DNA from: JBPOFY01 sp049889815
Lineage (GTDB): Bacteria > Verrucomicrobiota > Verrucomicrobiia > Opitutales > Coraliomargaritaceae
DNA: 64,000 nucleotides
Reading direction: 5' to 3'
Assembly: GCA_049889815.1 (NCBI GenBank)
Contig: JBMHCR010000012.1
Location: forward strand, 1 to 64,000
This document shows, in pieces, positions 32,933-43,566 of this stretch. Within the stretch, counting starts at the first letter, position 1; each line of letters opens with the position of its first letter. Under the pieces are notes generated by a model. It searched no databases, was not told the DNA's origin, and saw nothing but the letters and a program-made list of their open reading frames with translations. Both the position numbers and the translations under genes were made by a program.

Positions 32933-35014
32933 CTATAATTCGGCCTCTTCTCTAGCGGCTTTGGTCATGCGCACTACATTGCGGACTGCGTTTTTGGTCA
33001 AAATGTTGCCTCCAGTGCCACGTCCGCGAACAGCGTAGTCCTTGAAAAAGACATCCTCTTCGGTCTTACGTAGGCGGGGTGCAGGTTTGAGGTTTACTTT
33101 AACCGCATCTGGGCGTCCGCCAGTTGGGTAGCAGGTAATATAGAACACACGTGAGCCGGGTTTGCCCTTGGTTAGGTCATATTCTTTATCACGGGTTACG
33201 CCGCCAGTAGTGAAGTGTTTGATGAGCGTCGGCCCGGTGCGTCCGTCGCGATAGACCATGCAATAGGTGAGGGCGTTCGGTTCGGCGCGGTTAAAAATAT
33301 CTATGTGCAGGATGTTTTTGCCAAAGAATGCTTTTGGGCTGACTTTGCTGACGATCAGCTTGCCCTCTTGATTGATAGCGATCACGTCGTCGAGGTTGGA
33401 ACATTTGCAGATGGCTTCGTCTTTTTTCATGCTGGTGCCAGCAAAGCCTTCCTTCTTGTCCACGTAGAGCGTCTCGCTTGCGATGACAACTTCTTGAGCG
33501 ACGACCTTCTCGAAGGAAGCAAGCTCAGTCTTTCGCTCACGGCCTTTGCCGTATTTCTTCTTTAGCTCAGTGAACCATTTGATCGCATACTTGGTGAGAT
33601 ACTTTAGGTTCTTCTTTGTTTCTTCGATCGCGTGCTCAAGGTTCTTGATCTGTTCATCGGCTTTGAATGAGTCGTATTTCGAGATGCGCTTGATCTTAAT
33701 TTCGAGTAAGCGGAGGATGTCGTCTTCGGTAATCTTGCGCTTGAAGAGCTTCTTGTAAGGGACAAGTCCTTTGTCGACGGTCTTGATCACGCCCTCCCAG
33801 GTTACCTCTTTTTCAATGCGGCGATAGATGCGCTTTTCGATGAAGATCTTTTCGAGCGAGCAGAAGTGCCATTTTTCTTCGAGCTCACTGAGTTGAATTT
33901 CAAGCTCGAGCTTGAGTAGCTCGCGGGTCTTTTCGGTGGCAAGGTAGAGCAGGTCTGCAGCGGAAAAGAAGTGGGGCTTCTCGTTCTCGATCACACAGAT
34001 ATTGGTTGAGACAGACAGTTCGCAATCGGTGAAGGCGTAAAGCGCTTGTTCGGCAGTCTCGGCATCGACTCCGGAGGGCAGATAGACGAGAATCTCGACT
34101 TTGTCAGCAGTGTTGTCTTCCACCCGGGAGATCTTGATCTTGCTCTTGTCATTGGCAGATAGAATTGAGTCGATCAACGAGGTAGTGGTCTTGCCGAAGG
34201 GGAGCTCTGTGATCGCGAGGAGGTTCTTCTTGCGCCTCTCGATACGGGCACGGACTTTTACGCGACCACCTCGTTTGCCATTATTGTATTCTGAGGCGTC
34301 GGCGATGCCGCCGGTCGGGAAGTCGGGAACGATCTCAGGCTTCTTTTTACGGAGCAGAGCGATGCAACCGTCGAGTAGCTCGATGAAATTATGCGGTAGG
34401 ATTTTGCAGGATAGGCCAACGGCGATGCCCTCAGCGCCTTGTGCCAGCAGCAGTGGGAATTTGACGGGTAGTGTCTCTGGTTCCTTGTTGCGACCATCGT
34501 AGGAGGAGAGCCACTTGGTGGTCTTGGGATTGAAGACGACATCCAGAGCGAATTTCGACAGGCGCGCTTCGATGTATCGGGAGGCAGCAGCGGAGTCGCC
34601 CGTGAGCGTATTGCCCCAGTTGCCCTGCATATCGATGAGCAGGTCTTTTTGCCCAAGCTGCACCATGGCATCGGCAATTGAGGCGTCCCCGTGCGGGTGA
34701 TACTTCATTGTGTTGCCGATTACATTGGCGACCTTGTTGTAGCGTCCATCCTCCAACTCTTTCATGGAGTGAAGGATGCGGCGCTGTACCGGCTTCAGGC
34801 CGTCGTTTGCGTGGGGCACAGCTCGCTCAAGGATTACATAACTCGCGTAGTCGAGGAACCATTCGCTAAACATCTCGTTCACGTGTCCGCTGCTGCCTGC
34901 GAGACTGAAAAGTTCGTCGTCATTGGCTACTTCCTCGGTTGCCGCGTCTTCATTAGCATCGAGTATCAGTTCAAGGTTTTCAGTCTTTTTCTTTGGCGTT
35001 TTCTTGCGAGGCAT
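32933..35014 (-). CDS. parC: DNA topoisomerase IV / gyrase-type subunit A (ParC-like)
   Basis: A 693-residue type IIA topoisomerase A subunit. The breakage-reunion domain is clear: FLDYASYVILERAVPHANDGLKPVQRRIL, KYHPHGDASIADAMV, QGNWGN and the active-site Tyr147 in AASRYIEARL. The tower and coiled-coil region spans about 300-480 (rich in Lys/Glu). The C-terminal domain is short (IASETLYVDKKEGF, INQEGKLIVSKV) and lacks a canonical GyrA-box beta-pinwheel, as in Bacteroidetes-type ParC. An acidic and basic low-complexity N-terminus (MPRKKTPKKKTE) precedes it. No ParE gene is adjacent. Confidence 0.92.
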   Translation of the reverse strand: MPRKKTPKKKTENLELILDANEDAATEEVANDDELFSLAGSSGHVNEMFSEWFLDYASYVILERAVPHANDGLKPVQRRILHSMKELEDGRYNKVANVIGNTMKYHPHGDASIADAMVQLGQKDLLIDMQGNWGNTLTGDSAAASRYIEARLSKFALDVVFNPKTTKWLSSYDGRNKEPETLPVKFPLLLAQGAEGIAVGLSCKILPHNFIELLDGCIALLRKKKPEIVPDFPTGGIADASEYNNGKRGGRVKVRARIERRKKNLLAITELPFGKTTTSLIDSILSANDKSKIKISRVEDNTADKVEILVYLPSGVDAETAEQALYAFTDCELSVSTNICVIENEKPHFFSAADLLYLATEKTRELLKLELEIQLSELEEKWHFCSLEKIFIEKRIYRRIEKEVTWEGVIKTVDKGLVPYKKLFKRKITEDDILRLLEIKIKRISKYDSFKADEQIKNLEHAIEETKKNLKYLTKYAIKWFTELKKKYGKGRERKTELASFEKVVAQEVVIASETLYVDKKEGFAGTSMKKDEAICKCSNLDDVIAINQEGKLIVSKVSPKAFFGKNILHIDIFNRAEPNALTYCMVYRDGRTGPTLIKHFTTGGVTRDKEYDLTKGKPGSRVFYITCYPTGGRPDAVKVNLKPAPRLRKTEEDVFFKDYAVRGRGTGGNILTKNAVRNVVRMTKAAREEAEL

Positions 35015-35165
35015 GAATCAGGGATGTCAGTGATCGGAAATGTAAACTCAGGAGGTAGTCCAAATCGAAGCGGCGATTCAAGTCGAAAGCTGATGGATGC
35101 GAGAATTCATGAAAAAATGAAGATTTTTGCTTATCGTGCGCCCATTTCCTGCTAGCACTTAGCCC

Positions 35166-36971
35166 ATGCAAGAAAGTACTTCTCCCAAGACTTCTCACAG
35201 AGCACTTTTAAAGTGGGTTGAGAAGATGGTGGCGCTCTGTGAGCCGGATTCGATTCACTGGTGCGATGGCACCCAAAAAGAAGCAGATCGCCTGTTTACT
35301 ATGATGGTGAAGAAGGGTACGTGCGTGAAACTAAACGAGAAAAAACGGCCCAATAGCTACCTATTTCGCTCCGACCCGAACGATGTCGCGCGCGTTGAGT
35401 CTAGAACTTATATTTGCACTCAAAACCGCGATGGCGCGGGACCAACCAATAACTGGGAAGAACCCCGTAAGATGCGCCGTAAGATGAAACGCCTCTTCAG
35501 GGGATGTATGCGCGGGCGGATCATGTATGTGATCCCTTTCAGTATGGGTCCCATAGGTGGACCGATCTCAAAGATTGGCGTCGAGATATCAGACTCGCCC
35601 TACGTGGTGGTCAATATGCGCATCATGGCGCGGATCGGTAATCCAGTTTTAAAAGCCCTTGGCGACGATGGGCTTTTTGTCCCTTGCCTACATTCCGTTG
35701 GTGTGCCTTTGGCGGAGGGCGATGAGGATGTTGCGTGGCCCTGTAATCCGGAAGATACACACATTGTTCACTTCCCTGAAGAACGCACGATTGTGTCTTA
35801 TGGTTCAGGCTATGGGGGGAATGCGCTTCTGGGTAAGAAGTGCCTCGCATTACGCATCGCATCGACGCTCGCTCGCGACGAAGGTTGGATGGCTGAACAC
35901 ATGCTGATTCTTGGCGTCGAGGAGCCCGATGGCACCAAGACTTACGTCACAGCTGCTTTCCCAAGTGCCTGTGGCAAAACAAACTTTGCAATGTTGATAC
36001 CGCCTGAGGAGATGGAGGGCTACAAAGTTACCTGTGTCGGAGACGATATTGCCTGGATCAAACCCGGCCCCGATGGGTGTCTTTATGCGATCAATCCAGA
36101 AGCGGGATTTTTCGGAGTGGCGCCTGGGACCTCTGAGGCGACGAATCCGAATGCTATGGCGTCGTGCGCGCGTGATAGTATTTTTACCAATGTGGCACTC
36201 ACCGACGATGGGGACATTTGGTGGGAGGGCATGACTGACAAGCCTCCTGCACATTTGATTGATTGGAAGGGTAACGACTGGACGCCCGACTCCGAGACGC
36301 CATCGTCGCATCCAAATAGTCGCTTCACAGCACCTGCAGCAAATTGCCCTGTGATTGATGTGAACTGGGAAAAGCCAGAAGGTGTCCGCGTGCACGCCAT
36401 GATCTTTGGCGGGCGTCGTATGAACGATGTGCCACTTGTTACACAAGCATTCAACTGGGGACATGGGGTCTACCTTGGTGCGACCACTGGTTCCGAAACA
36501 ACCGCGGCCGCCGAAGGTGCAATGGGCACACTTCGCCGCGATCCTATGGCGATGCTCCCATTCTGTGGCTATCACATGGGAGATTACTTCAATCATTGGA
36601 TCAGTATGCAGCGTCAGCTCTCCGAGTCGCCGCGTATTTTTAATGTAAACTGGTTCCGCAAAGATGAAGAGGGCAATTGGATGTGGCCGGGCTTTGGTCA
36701 AAATATGCGTCCTCTGCGTTGGGTCGTGGAGCGCGCGACTGGACGCGCTGGTGCGAAGGAGACGCCGATTGGTTGGATGCCGCGTTATGAAGATATGGAC
36801 TGGCGCGGCATGGAGGACTTTTCTGAAGAAGACTTTGAAGGACTGATGTATATCGACCGCGACCGATTAAAAATGCAAACCCTGCAACACGAAGAACTCT
36901 TCCTTAGGCTCTTTCAGCACCTTCCAAAGGAAATGATTTTCGAACGCGAACTTTTAATCTCCAGACTTTGA
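35166..36971 (+). CDS. pckG: Phosphoenolpyruvate carboxykinase (GTP)
   Basis: A 601-residue GTP-dependent PEPCK that interconverts oxaloacetate and PEP in gluconeogenesis, expected in an organism living on sugar acids and oligosaccharide breakdown. Motifs are VARVESRTYICT, FSMGPIGGPISKIGVEI, GYGGNALLGKKCLALRIA, the GTP/P-loop kinase-1a site AFPSACGKTNFAML (Cys269, Lys271), CVGDDIAWI, NPEAGFFGVAPGT and IFGGRR-N. Length is typical for the GTP form. It diverges from the topoisomerase gene (151 bp). Confidence 0.97.
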   Translation: MQESTSPKTSHRALLKWVEKMVALCEPDSIHWCDGTQKEADRLFTMMVKKGTCVKLNEKKRPNSYLFRSDPNDVARVESRTYICTQNRDGAGPTNNWEEPRKMRRKMKRLFRGCMRGRIMYVIPFSMGPIGGPISKIGVEISDSPYVVVNMRIMARIGNPVLKALGDDGLFVPCLHSVGVPLAEGDEDVAWPCNPEDTHIVHFPEERTIVSYGSGYGGNALLGKKCLALRIASTLARDEGWMAEHMLILGVEEPDGTKTYVTAAFPSACGKTNFAMLIPPEEMEGYKVTCVGDDIAWIKPGPDGCLYAINPEAGFFGVAPGTSEATNPNAMASCARDSIFTNVALTDDGDIWWEGMTDKPPAHLIDWKGNDWTPDSETPSSHPNSRFTAPAANCPVIDVNWEKPEGVRVHAMIFGGRRMNDVPLVTQAFNWGHGVYLGATTGSETTAAAEGAMGTLRRDPMAMLPFCGYHMGDYFNHWISMQRQLSESPRIFNVNWFRKDEEGNWMWPGFGQNMRPLRWVVERATGRAGAKETPIGWMPRYEDMDWRGMEDFSEEDFEGLMYIDRDRLKMQTLQHEELFLRLFQHLPKEMIFERELLISRL

Positions 36972-37051
36972 TTTAAGTGGACTGCGCTAGTCTGGGGGCG
37001 GAATTTTCCCTTGCTGTCAGTCGTAGTCACACTCTTCAAGGAGCCCATGAT

Positions 37052-37190
37052 ATGAGTCGAATGGTTAGGCGCCTTTGTATTGCACCTAGTGTTGGGCTCA
37101 TTTATTTTTGCCACTGAGTTTGCCCAAGCTAAAACAGAGTCGACGAAGGAAATTGGTGGTAGATCGTCCTGCACCTCTGAAGCTGAGTAG
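37052..37190 (+). pseudogene. Frameshifted 5' remnant of a secreted-protein gene
   Basis: A good ribosome site (AAGGAG at 37038) precedes ATG 37052. That frame gives MSRMVRRLCIA and stops after 21 codons. The adjacent frame continues as LVLGSFIFATEFAQA/KTESTKEIGG, which looks like the rest of a signal peptide and cleavage site, to TAG at 37188. One frameshift would join them. The remainder of the gene is missing; the convergent sulfatase begins 10 bp later. Confidence 0.35.
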
Positions 37191-37199
37191 TGGAAAATA

Positions 37200-38528
37200 T
37201 TAAGAATGGCCTGTCTGTTGGCCTGATGAAACTGGTAGTCCGACCGATGACCGCGCTAGTTTGCTTCGCAAACGGTCGTAGTGGTGGGCACAGTTGGATT
37301 CTCCGAAGCGATCGATCGTTTCGCTGGGATCTTCGAAAAGATCAAAAAGTTGGTAACGGGTAGCGCTATCCATGTGGCTGGCAATGAGTTTCCAGCGGGT
37401 TTCGGTGATCATACGCTGGTTGTCCATGTAAAGGTTTACAATCGAGTCCCTGTGTTCAGCTCTTGGGTTTTCTAGTGTGGCGATCAAGTTTAGACTGTCG
37501 ACGCCTTCGGGAGTCTCTAGTTCGCACAGTCCGCAGAGGGTAGCGTAGCAATCCCATGAGTAGATGAGCGATTCTGAAACTTGATTTACTGGTATATTTG
37601 GACCTGCCATTATAAACGGGACACGGGCGCTATGCTCGTAGACATTTTGTTTGCCCAGCAGTCCGTGTTGGCCGACTGCCAACCCGTGGTCGCCCGTGTA
37701 AATGGTGATGGTGTTGTCTAATTGATGACTCATTTCGAGTGCGTTGAGGATGCGCCCGATACCAGCATCCATCGCGGTGATCATGCCATAGTAATCTGTA
37801 AGTTCTTTTTGGATACGTTCTGGAGTACGTGGGTAGGGCGCCAGGCATTCATCGCGGATGTTTTTTACGCCAAGATCGAAGGGATGCTCTGGTATGAAGT
37901 TTGTGGGTACCGGTATTTGACCAGCTTTGTAGTGCTGAATGTGGTCGATCGGAGGTGTACGCGGGTCATGCGGTGCGGTGAACGCACAGTAGAGAAAGAA
38001 GGGTTGCTCGCGATCGTAGTCCTTAATGAACTCGCAGGCAGTGTCACAGAATTGATCTGTGGCGAAGTTTTTGCATTCCTCAATTTGTTTTTCGGGAAAC
38101 AGTCCACTGGGATCGAATGACCGCAGTGGAGTGGCATAGTGGTCGTCCATGCCGCCAGCAAAGATTGCCGCTCCATCGTTAAAACTACGAGTCAGGCTGG
38201 CAGTATCGTTGTGCCATTTTCCTGTTACGTAGCTATGGTAGCCGTTGCGCTTGAAGCATTCTGGTAGCGTCACCCGATCGGGGTCAATGACCCCGCGTCC
38301 CCCGCGCATGGAGCCATAGAAATCCATCCCAGTGAGCAGACTCGCGCGGGTCGGCACGCAGACGGCGTCGTCGCAACCACCCATGTGGTAGGCGCGAGTG
38401 AATGCAGTGCCGCGAGCGGCGAGTCGATCCAAATGCGGTGTATGCACCGCCTTGCATCCAGCCCAGTGCATTGCAGTGCTCTGATGGTCGTCCGCAACGA
38501 GCATGACAACATTGGGTCGTGATTGCAT
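37200..38528 (-). CDS. Sulfatase, formylglycine type, without a signal peptide
   Basis: A 442-residue alkaline-phosphatase-superfamily sulfatase. The sulfatase signature is CVPTRASLLTG with Cys57 as the residue converted to formylglycine (C-x-P-x-R). Metal ligands appear as MLVADDHQS near the N-terminus and TIYTGDHGLAVGQHGLLGKQNVYEHS further on (Asp-His pair and Lys). The protein starts directly at the fold (MQSRPNVVMLVADD) with no leader, so it is predicted to act in the cytoplasm, unlike most others here. It is the last of three minus-strand sulfatases. Its closest relative in the window by motif context (AYHMGG..AVCV) is the sulfatase at 62030. Confidence 0.93.
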   Translation of the reverse strand: MQSRPNVVMLVADDHQSTAMHWAGCKAVHTPHLDRLAARGTAFTRAYHMGGCDDAVCVPTRASLLTGMDFYGSMRGGRGVIDPDRVTLPECFKRNGYHSYVTGKWHNDTASLTRSFNDGAAIFAGGMDDHYATPLRSFDPSGLFPEKQIEECKNFATDQFCDTACEFIKDYDREQPFFLYCAFTAPHDPRTPPIDHIQHYKAGQIPVPTNFIPEHPFDLGVKNIRDECLAPYPRTPERIQKELTDYYGMITAMDAGIGRILNALEMSHQLDNTITIYTGDHGLAVGQHGLLGKQNVYEHSARVPFIMAGPNIPVNQVSESLIYSWDCYATLCGLCELETPEGVDSLNLIATLENPRAEHRDSIVNLYMDNQRMITETRWKLIASHMDSATRYQLFDLFEDPSETIDRFGESNCAHHYDRLRSKLARSSVGLPVSSGQQTGHS

Positions 38529-38628
38529 TCTAGGTTTTTGTCCTACTCTTCATCCTCATGCTTTTATTATGAGATTTTGAAAGGCAGAATAATTTGAATG
38601 TTGGGATTTTTTATAGGTAGCGGCGAAG

Positions 38629-40113
38629 TTACTCGATCACATGCAACTTACGTGCAGCAGCTTTGGCTTTCAGATCTTCATGAAGCTCTTTGTAGAAGTT
38701 GAGGCGCGCCTTTTGGTATTCCCCTGCTTGGAGGAAAACACTGCTGACGTTTTGCGCGTTCCAGTCGTTCCACATTTGTGCGAGTTGCTGGCGGAGCTCG
38801 GGACTTTGTTCGATGATATTGGTGGATTCGTAGGGGTCGTTGACCATGTCGAAGAGTTGCGGGCCATCTTGTGAGTAGCCTTCCTTGAGCATCTTGTGAG
38901 TCGGTGTGCGGATGGCCCAACCGTTGTTGTCACGGACACGCCAGTAGATGGCTTCGTGGGGAGGTTCGGGGTTTTCACCATTCAAGTGTGGGATGAGGTT
39001 CACTCCATCCATTTTGTGTCCTGAAGTATCACCACCGCCCAAGGCAACTGCAGTTGCGGCGATGTCGAGTGAAGAGACCGGGTAGTCATAATTGAGACCA
39101 GCAGGTATACCATCTGGCCAGTGGACAATAAAGGGAACCTTGCTGCCACCCTCATACATACTGCCTTTGCCCTTACGTAGGGGTCCGTTGTCAGCCCAGT
39201 CTTCGTTCATGTGATTCACTTTTGGGGCGACACCACCGTTATCGGAAAGAAAGAAGAGGATGGTATTGTCGAACTTGCCAGATTCCTTGAGGGCGCTGAT
39301 CAGCATGCCGATGCCTTGATCCATAGATTCGATCATTGCCAGATAGGCGGCACGGTTGCCTGTTTCACCCTTGGCTTTATACTTTTCGATGAGCTCTTTG
39401 GGCGCATGCAAGGGGCCATGTGGTGCGTTGTAGGTGAGGAACAAGCAGAAGGGCTTGTCGCTCTGTTTCATGAAACGTGCAGCGTCTTTGGTGAGAGCAG
39501 TGGTTAAATATTCTTCAAATTCGGCGGCATTGGTATTGCGGAGCAGCGGTTGAGTGCAGCCCTCATTGTGGCCGTAGTTGGGGTTGCCGTTTGCGAGCAG
39601 TAATTCGGGATGTGTATCGACCATCTCCGGCCAAAAGTCGTGGCCACCGGATAGAAAGCCGTAGAAGTAGTCGAAGCCGCGACTGTTTGGGTGAAATGGG
39701 TGTGATGCGCCGAGGTGCCATTTTCCGATGATTCCGGTGCGGTAACCCGCAGGTTTGAGGCGTGTCGCAAAGGTTTTCTCATCGAGGGGTAAACCTTGAT
39801 GTATATCATATGGGGAGTAACTGTAATTGGTTTCACTGCCAAAGCGTGCCTGATAGCGACCGGTCACAAATCCGGCGCGTGAAGGGCCGCAATAGGGGTG
39901 GGTGACGTAGCCGTTGTGAATGATAGCGCCGTTTTCGGCGAGACGATCCAGGTTTGGTGTTTCGACGACTGTGGAGCCGGTGAAACCGGTGTCGGCGTAG
40001 CCCAGATCATCACACATAATGATGAGGAAGTTCGCTTTCGATTCACTTCCGAAAAGGTTAGCACTGAGTACGGTTAGAATGAGGAAGAGTTTCAGTGGAT
40101 TTATAGTGAGCAT
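38629..40113 (-). CDS. Secreted sulfatase, formylglycine type
   Basis: 494 residues from ATG 40113, placed directly after the stop of the upstream sulfatase; the frame is open to 40221 but the shorter start gives a signal peptide (residues 1-21, core LKLFLILTVLSANLFG). The active-site motif is CGPSRAGFVTG with Cys75, preceded by the LIIMCDDLGYADTGFTG metal site. ETTLFFLSDNGGV-type motif reads TILFFLSDNGGVAPKVN and lysine KWHLGASHPFHPNSRGFDYFYGFLSG. It resembles arylsulfatase A-like enzymes active on algal galactans. Predicted periplasmic or extracellular. Confidence 0.94.
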   Translation of the reverse strand: MLTINPLKLFLILTVLSANLFGSESKANFLIIMCDDLGYADTGFTGSTVVETPNLDRLAENGAIIHNGYVTHPYCGPSRAGFVTGRYQARFGSETNYSYSPYDIHQGLPLDEKTFATRLKPAGYRTGIIGKWHLGASHPFHPNSRGFDYFYGFLSGGHDFWPEMVDTHPELLLANGNPNYGHNEGCTQPLLRNTNAAEFEEYLTTALTKDAARFMKQSDKPFCLFLTYNAPHGPLHAPKELIEKYKAKGETGNRAAYLAMIESMDQGIGMLISALKESGKFDNTILFFLSDNGGVAPKVNHMNEDWADNGPLRKGKGSMYEGGSKVPFIVHWPDGIPAGLNYDYPVSSLDIAATAVALGGGDTSGHKMDGVNLIPHLNGENPEPPHEAIYWRVRDNNGWAIRTPTHKMLKEGYSQDGPQLFDMVNDPYESTNIIEQSPELRQQLAQMWNDWNAQNVSSVFLQAGEYQKARLNFYKELHEDLKAKAAARKLHVIE

Positions 40114-40115
40114 TT

Positions 40116-41792
<1,677 letters not shown>

Positions 41793-42081
41793 CGTTTATA
41801 TGTCTGGGGTAATATACCTGCAAGACTGGGGGGAGTCTTGCTACCACAGTATTTAGAGGCAAGCTATCTCAACTTGTATTGAATTTTTTATGTATCCGAA
41901 TTACGAGCGATGACTTAAGAGAAAATAAGTCGCGGAATTTCGGATAATCTCAATTCCCATCGATTTGTCAGGTCAGTCGAGCTTTGACTATCTACGTGTG
42001 AAGTTCAATTGACATTGCGGCTCATTAATTGTCACTTTTGTCGGCGAAGTTCGCGATTACACGCTATTAACTATAGATTCC
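41793..42081. promoter_or_regulatory. Divergent promoter region with two inverted repeats
   Basis: A 289-bp AT-rich region between the minus-strand sulfatase and the plus-strand oxidoreductase. It carries a perfect hairpin at 41820-41841 (GCAAGACT, six G, AGTCTTGC) in the sulfatase 5' leader. It also carries a longer imperfect dyad at 41893-41946 (outer TATCCGAA/TTCGGATA, inner GACTTA/TAAGTC). These are plausible operators for coordinate control of both arms. TTGACA at 42009 has no convincing -10 partner. Confidence 0.5.
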
Positions 42082-43524
42082 ATGTTTCACCCTCAACTGA
42101 ACGTTACTCGGCGCGATTTCCTTAGATCATCCGCAGCACTCAGTACGGTGTCTATATTGCCCAACTACGTGGCGCTTGGGAATCAATCCAATAGTGAAAC
42201 TGCAGCTCCTAGTGAGCGCGTGAATGTTGCTTTTATCGGTACTGGCAATAAGGGCTACCGTAATCGTAAGGCCTTTCTCGCGAGTGCGGGCGAATATATG
42301 AATGTGGTCGCGCTTTGTGATGTGCATTTGACTCAGGATGACGTCCAGGAGTCGGCCGCTGAGCATCCACAGGCGAAGTTATTTTCCGACTATCGCGAGC
42401 TGTTTGATCAGATGGCAGACGAGATTGATGCGGTGGTAGTATCGACCCCCGATCATACGCATTTCCCAGCGACGATGCTCGCGATGCACTACGGCAAACA
42501 CGTCTGGTGCGAGAAGCCGCTCGCGCATACTTTTGGTCAATGCGAGCGCCTCATGGATCTGGCTGAGCGTTCAGGTGTCGTCACTCAGATGGGCAATCAG
42601 GGGCACTCGGGATCGAACTACTTCCAATTTAAGGCATGGAGTGAAGCGGGCATCATGAATGACATCACTAAAATTGATGCCTATCAAGTGGGAGGATCGC
42701 GTTGGAATACCTGGGCGAAGAACCCGAAGCTGGTGACTTATCCCGAGGATCCGATGCCGGAAGGTATGGAGTGGGACATCTGGTGCTCGGTGTCTCCAGA
42801 AGTGCCGTTTAGTAAGTTGATGCATCCGAGTAACTGGCGCGGCTGGTATGAATTTGGTTGTGGTAAGCTTGGAGATTGGGCTGCGCATGTCATTGATACA
42901 CCGCATCGTTTCTTGAAACTCGGTTTTCCTGAGAAAGTGACTGCTGTGACGCGCGAGAATGTGCATCCGTTGATCTATCCAAGTGGCTCCACGATTCGTT
43001 TCAACTTCCCTGAGCGAGGTGAGGGCTTGCCCGCTTGTGAGCTTACCTGGTATGATGGCCCGGGTAACTTTCCGGAAATTCCTGAACAGTATCGCGATTT
43101 AAAGAGCGAGCAACCCGGCTATGTGGCGCCTGAGGGAGTCAAGCCGCCGCGAAGTGATTATGTCGGTAAAGTTATTTACGGTAAAGACTTGGTGTTCCGC
43201 GGGGTCTCTCACGAGCAACCGCTACGGATTGTTCCTAAGCAGAAGTATCTAGATATGCGTCGCGACTTGCCGCGCTTCCCTCAGAAGAATTCCAATCACT
43301 GGCGCAACTTTATCTTGGCGTGTAAGGGCGAAGAAGAAACCCGTTCGCCTTTCAGTGTTGCCGGTCCGCTTTCGCAGGTTTTGGCGATTGGTATGATTTC
43401 GCAACGACTCGGAGGTGAGCTTCATTTCGATCGCGATACCAAGCGCTTTACGAATAGCGACGATGCGAATGCGCTTCTGGATCCCGCGCCACGCAAGGGC
43501 TGGGAGGAGTTTTATACTCTGTAA
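42082..43524 (+). CDS. Tat-exported Gfo/Idh/MocA-family oxidoreductase
   Basis: 480 residues. A twin-arginine leader (TRRDFLRSSAALSTVSIL) is followed by a Rossmann fold VNVAFIGTGNKGYR (Gly-x-Gly-x-x-Gly), VVVSTPDHTHFPATMLAM, WCEKPLAHT (E-K-P Lys) and MGNQGHSGSNYF. Catalytic-region motif is GKLGDWAAHVIDTPH. This subgroup is common in Planctomycetes and Verrucomicrobia, where it is probably folded with NAD(P) before export. It is likely to oxidise a sugar released by the neighbouring enzymes; the substrate is unknown. It is first in the plus-strand part of the polysaccharide island. Confidence 0.91.
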   Translation: MFHPQLNVTRRDFLRSSAALSTVSILPNYVALGNQSNSETAAPSERVNVAFIGTGNKGYRNRKAFLASAGEYMNVVALCDVHLTQDDVQESAAEHPQAKLFSDYRELFDQMADEIDAVVVSTPDHTHFPATMLAMHYGKHVWCEKPLAHTFGQCERLMDLAERSGVVTQMGNQGHSGSNYFQFKAWSEAGIMNDITKIDAYQVGGSRWNTWAKNPKLVTYPEDPMPEGMEWDIWCSVSPEVPFSKLMHPSNWRGWYEFGCGKLGDWAAHVIDTPHRFLKLGFPEKVTAVTRENVHPLIYPSGSTIRFNFPERGEGLPACELTWYDGPGNFPEIPEQYRDLKSEQPGYVAPEGVKPPRSDYVGKVIYGKDLVFRGVSHEQPLRIVPKQKYLDMRRDLPRFPQKNSNHWRNFILACKGEEETRSPFSVAGPLSQVLAIGMISQRLGGELHFDRDTKRFTNSDDANALLDPAPRKGWEEFYTL

Positions 43525-43566
43525 GCGGGCTCTGGTATTCGCAATGTCTTCAGTTGCTAACGCGTG

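Noticed and set aside
35850..36701. A 283-codon minus-strand open frame
   Set aside because: Antisense shadow of pckG, whose catalytic motifs are unambiguous; the product has no recognisable domain.
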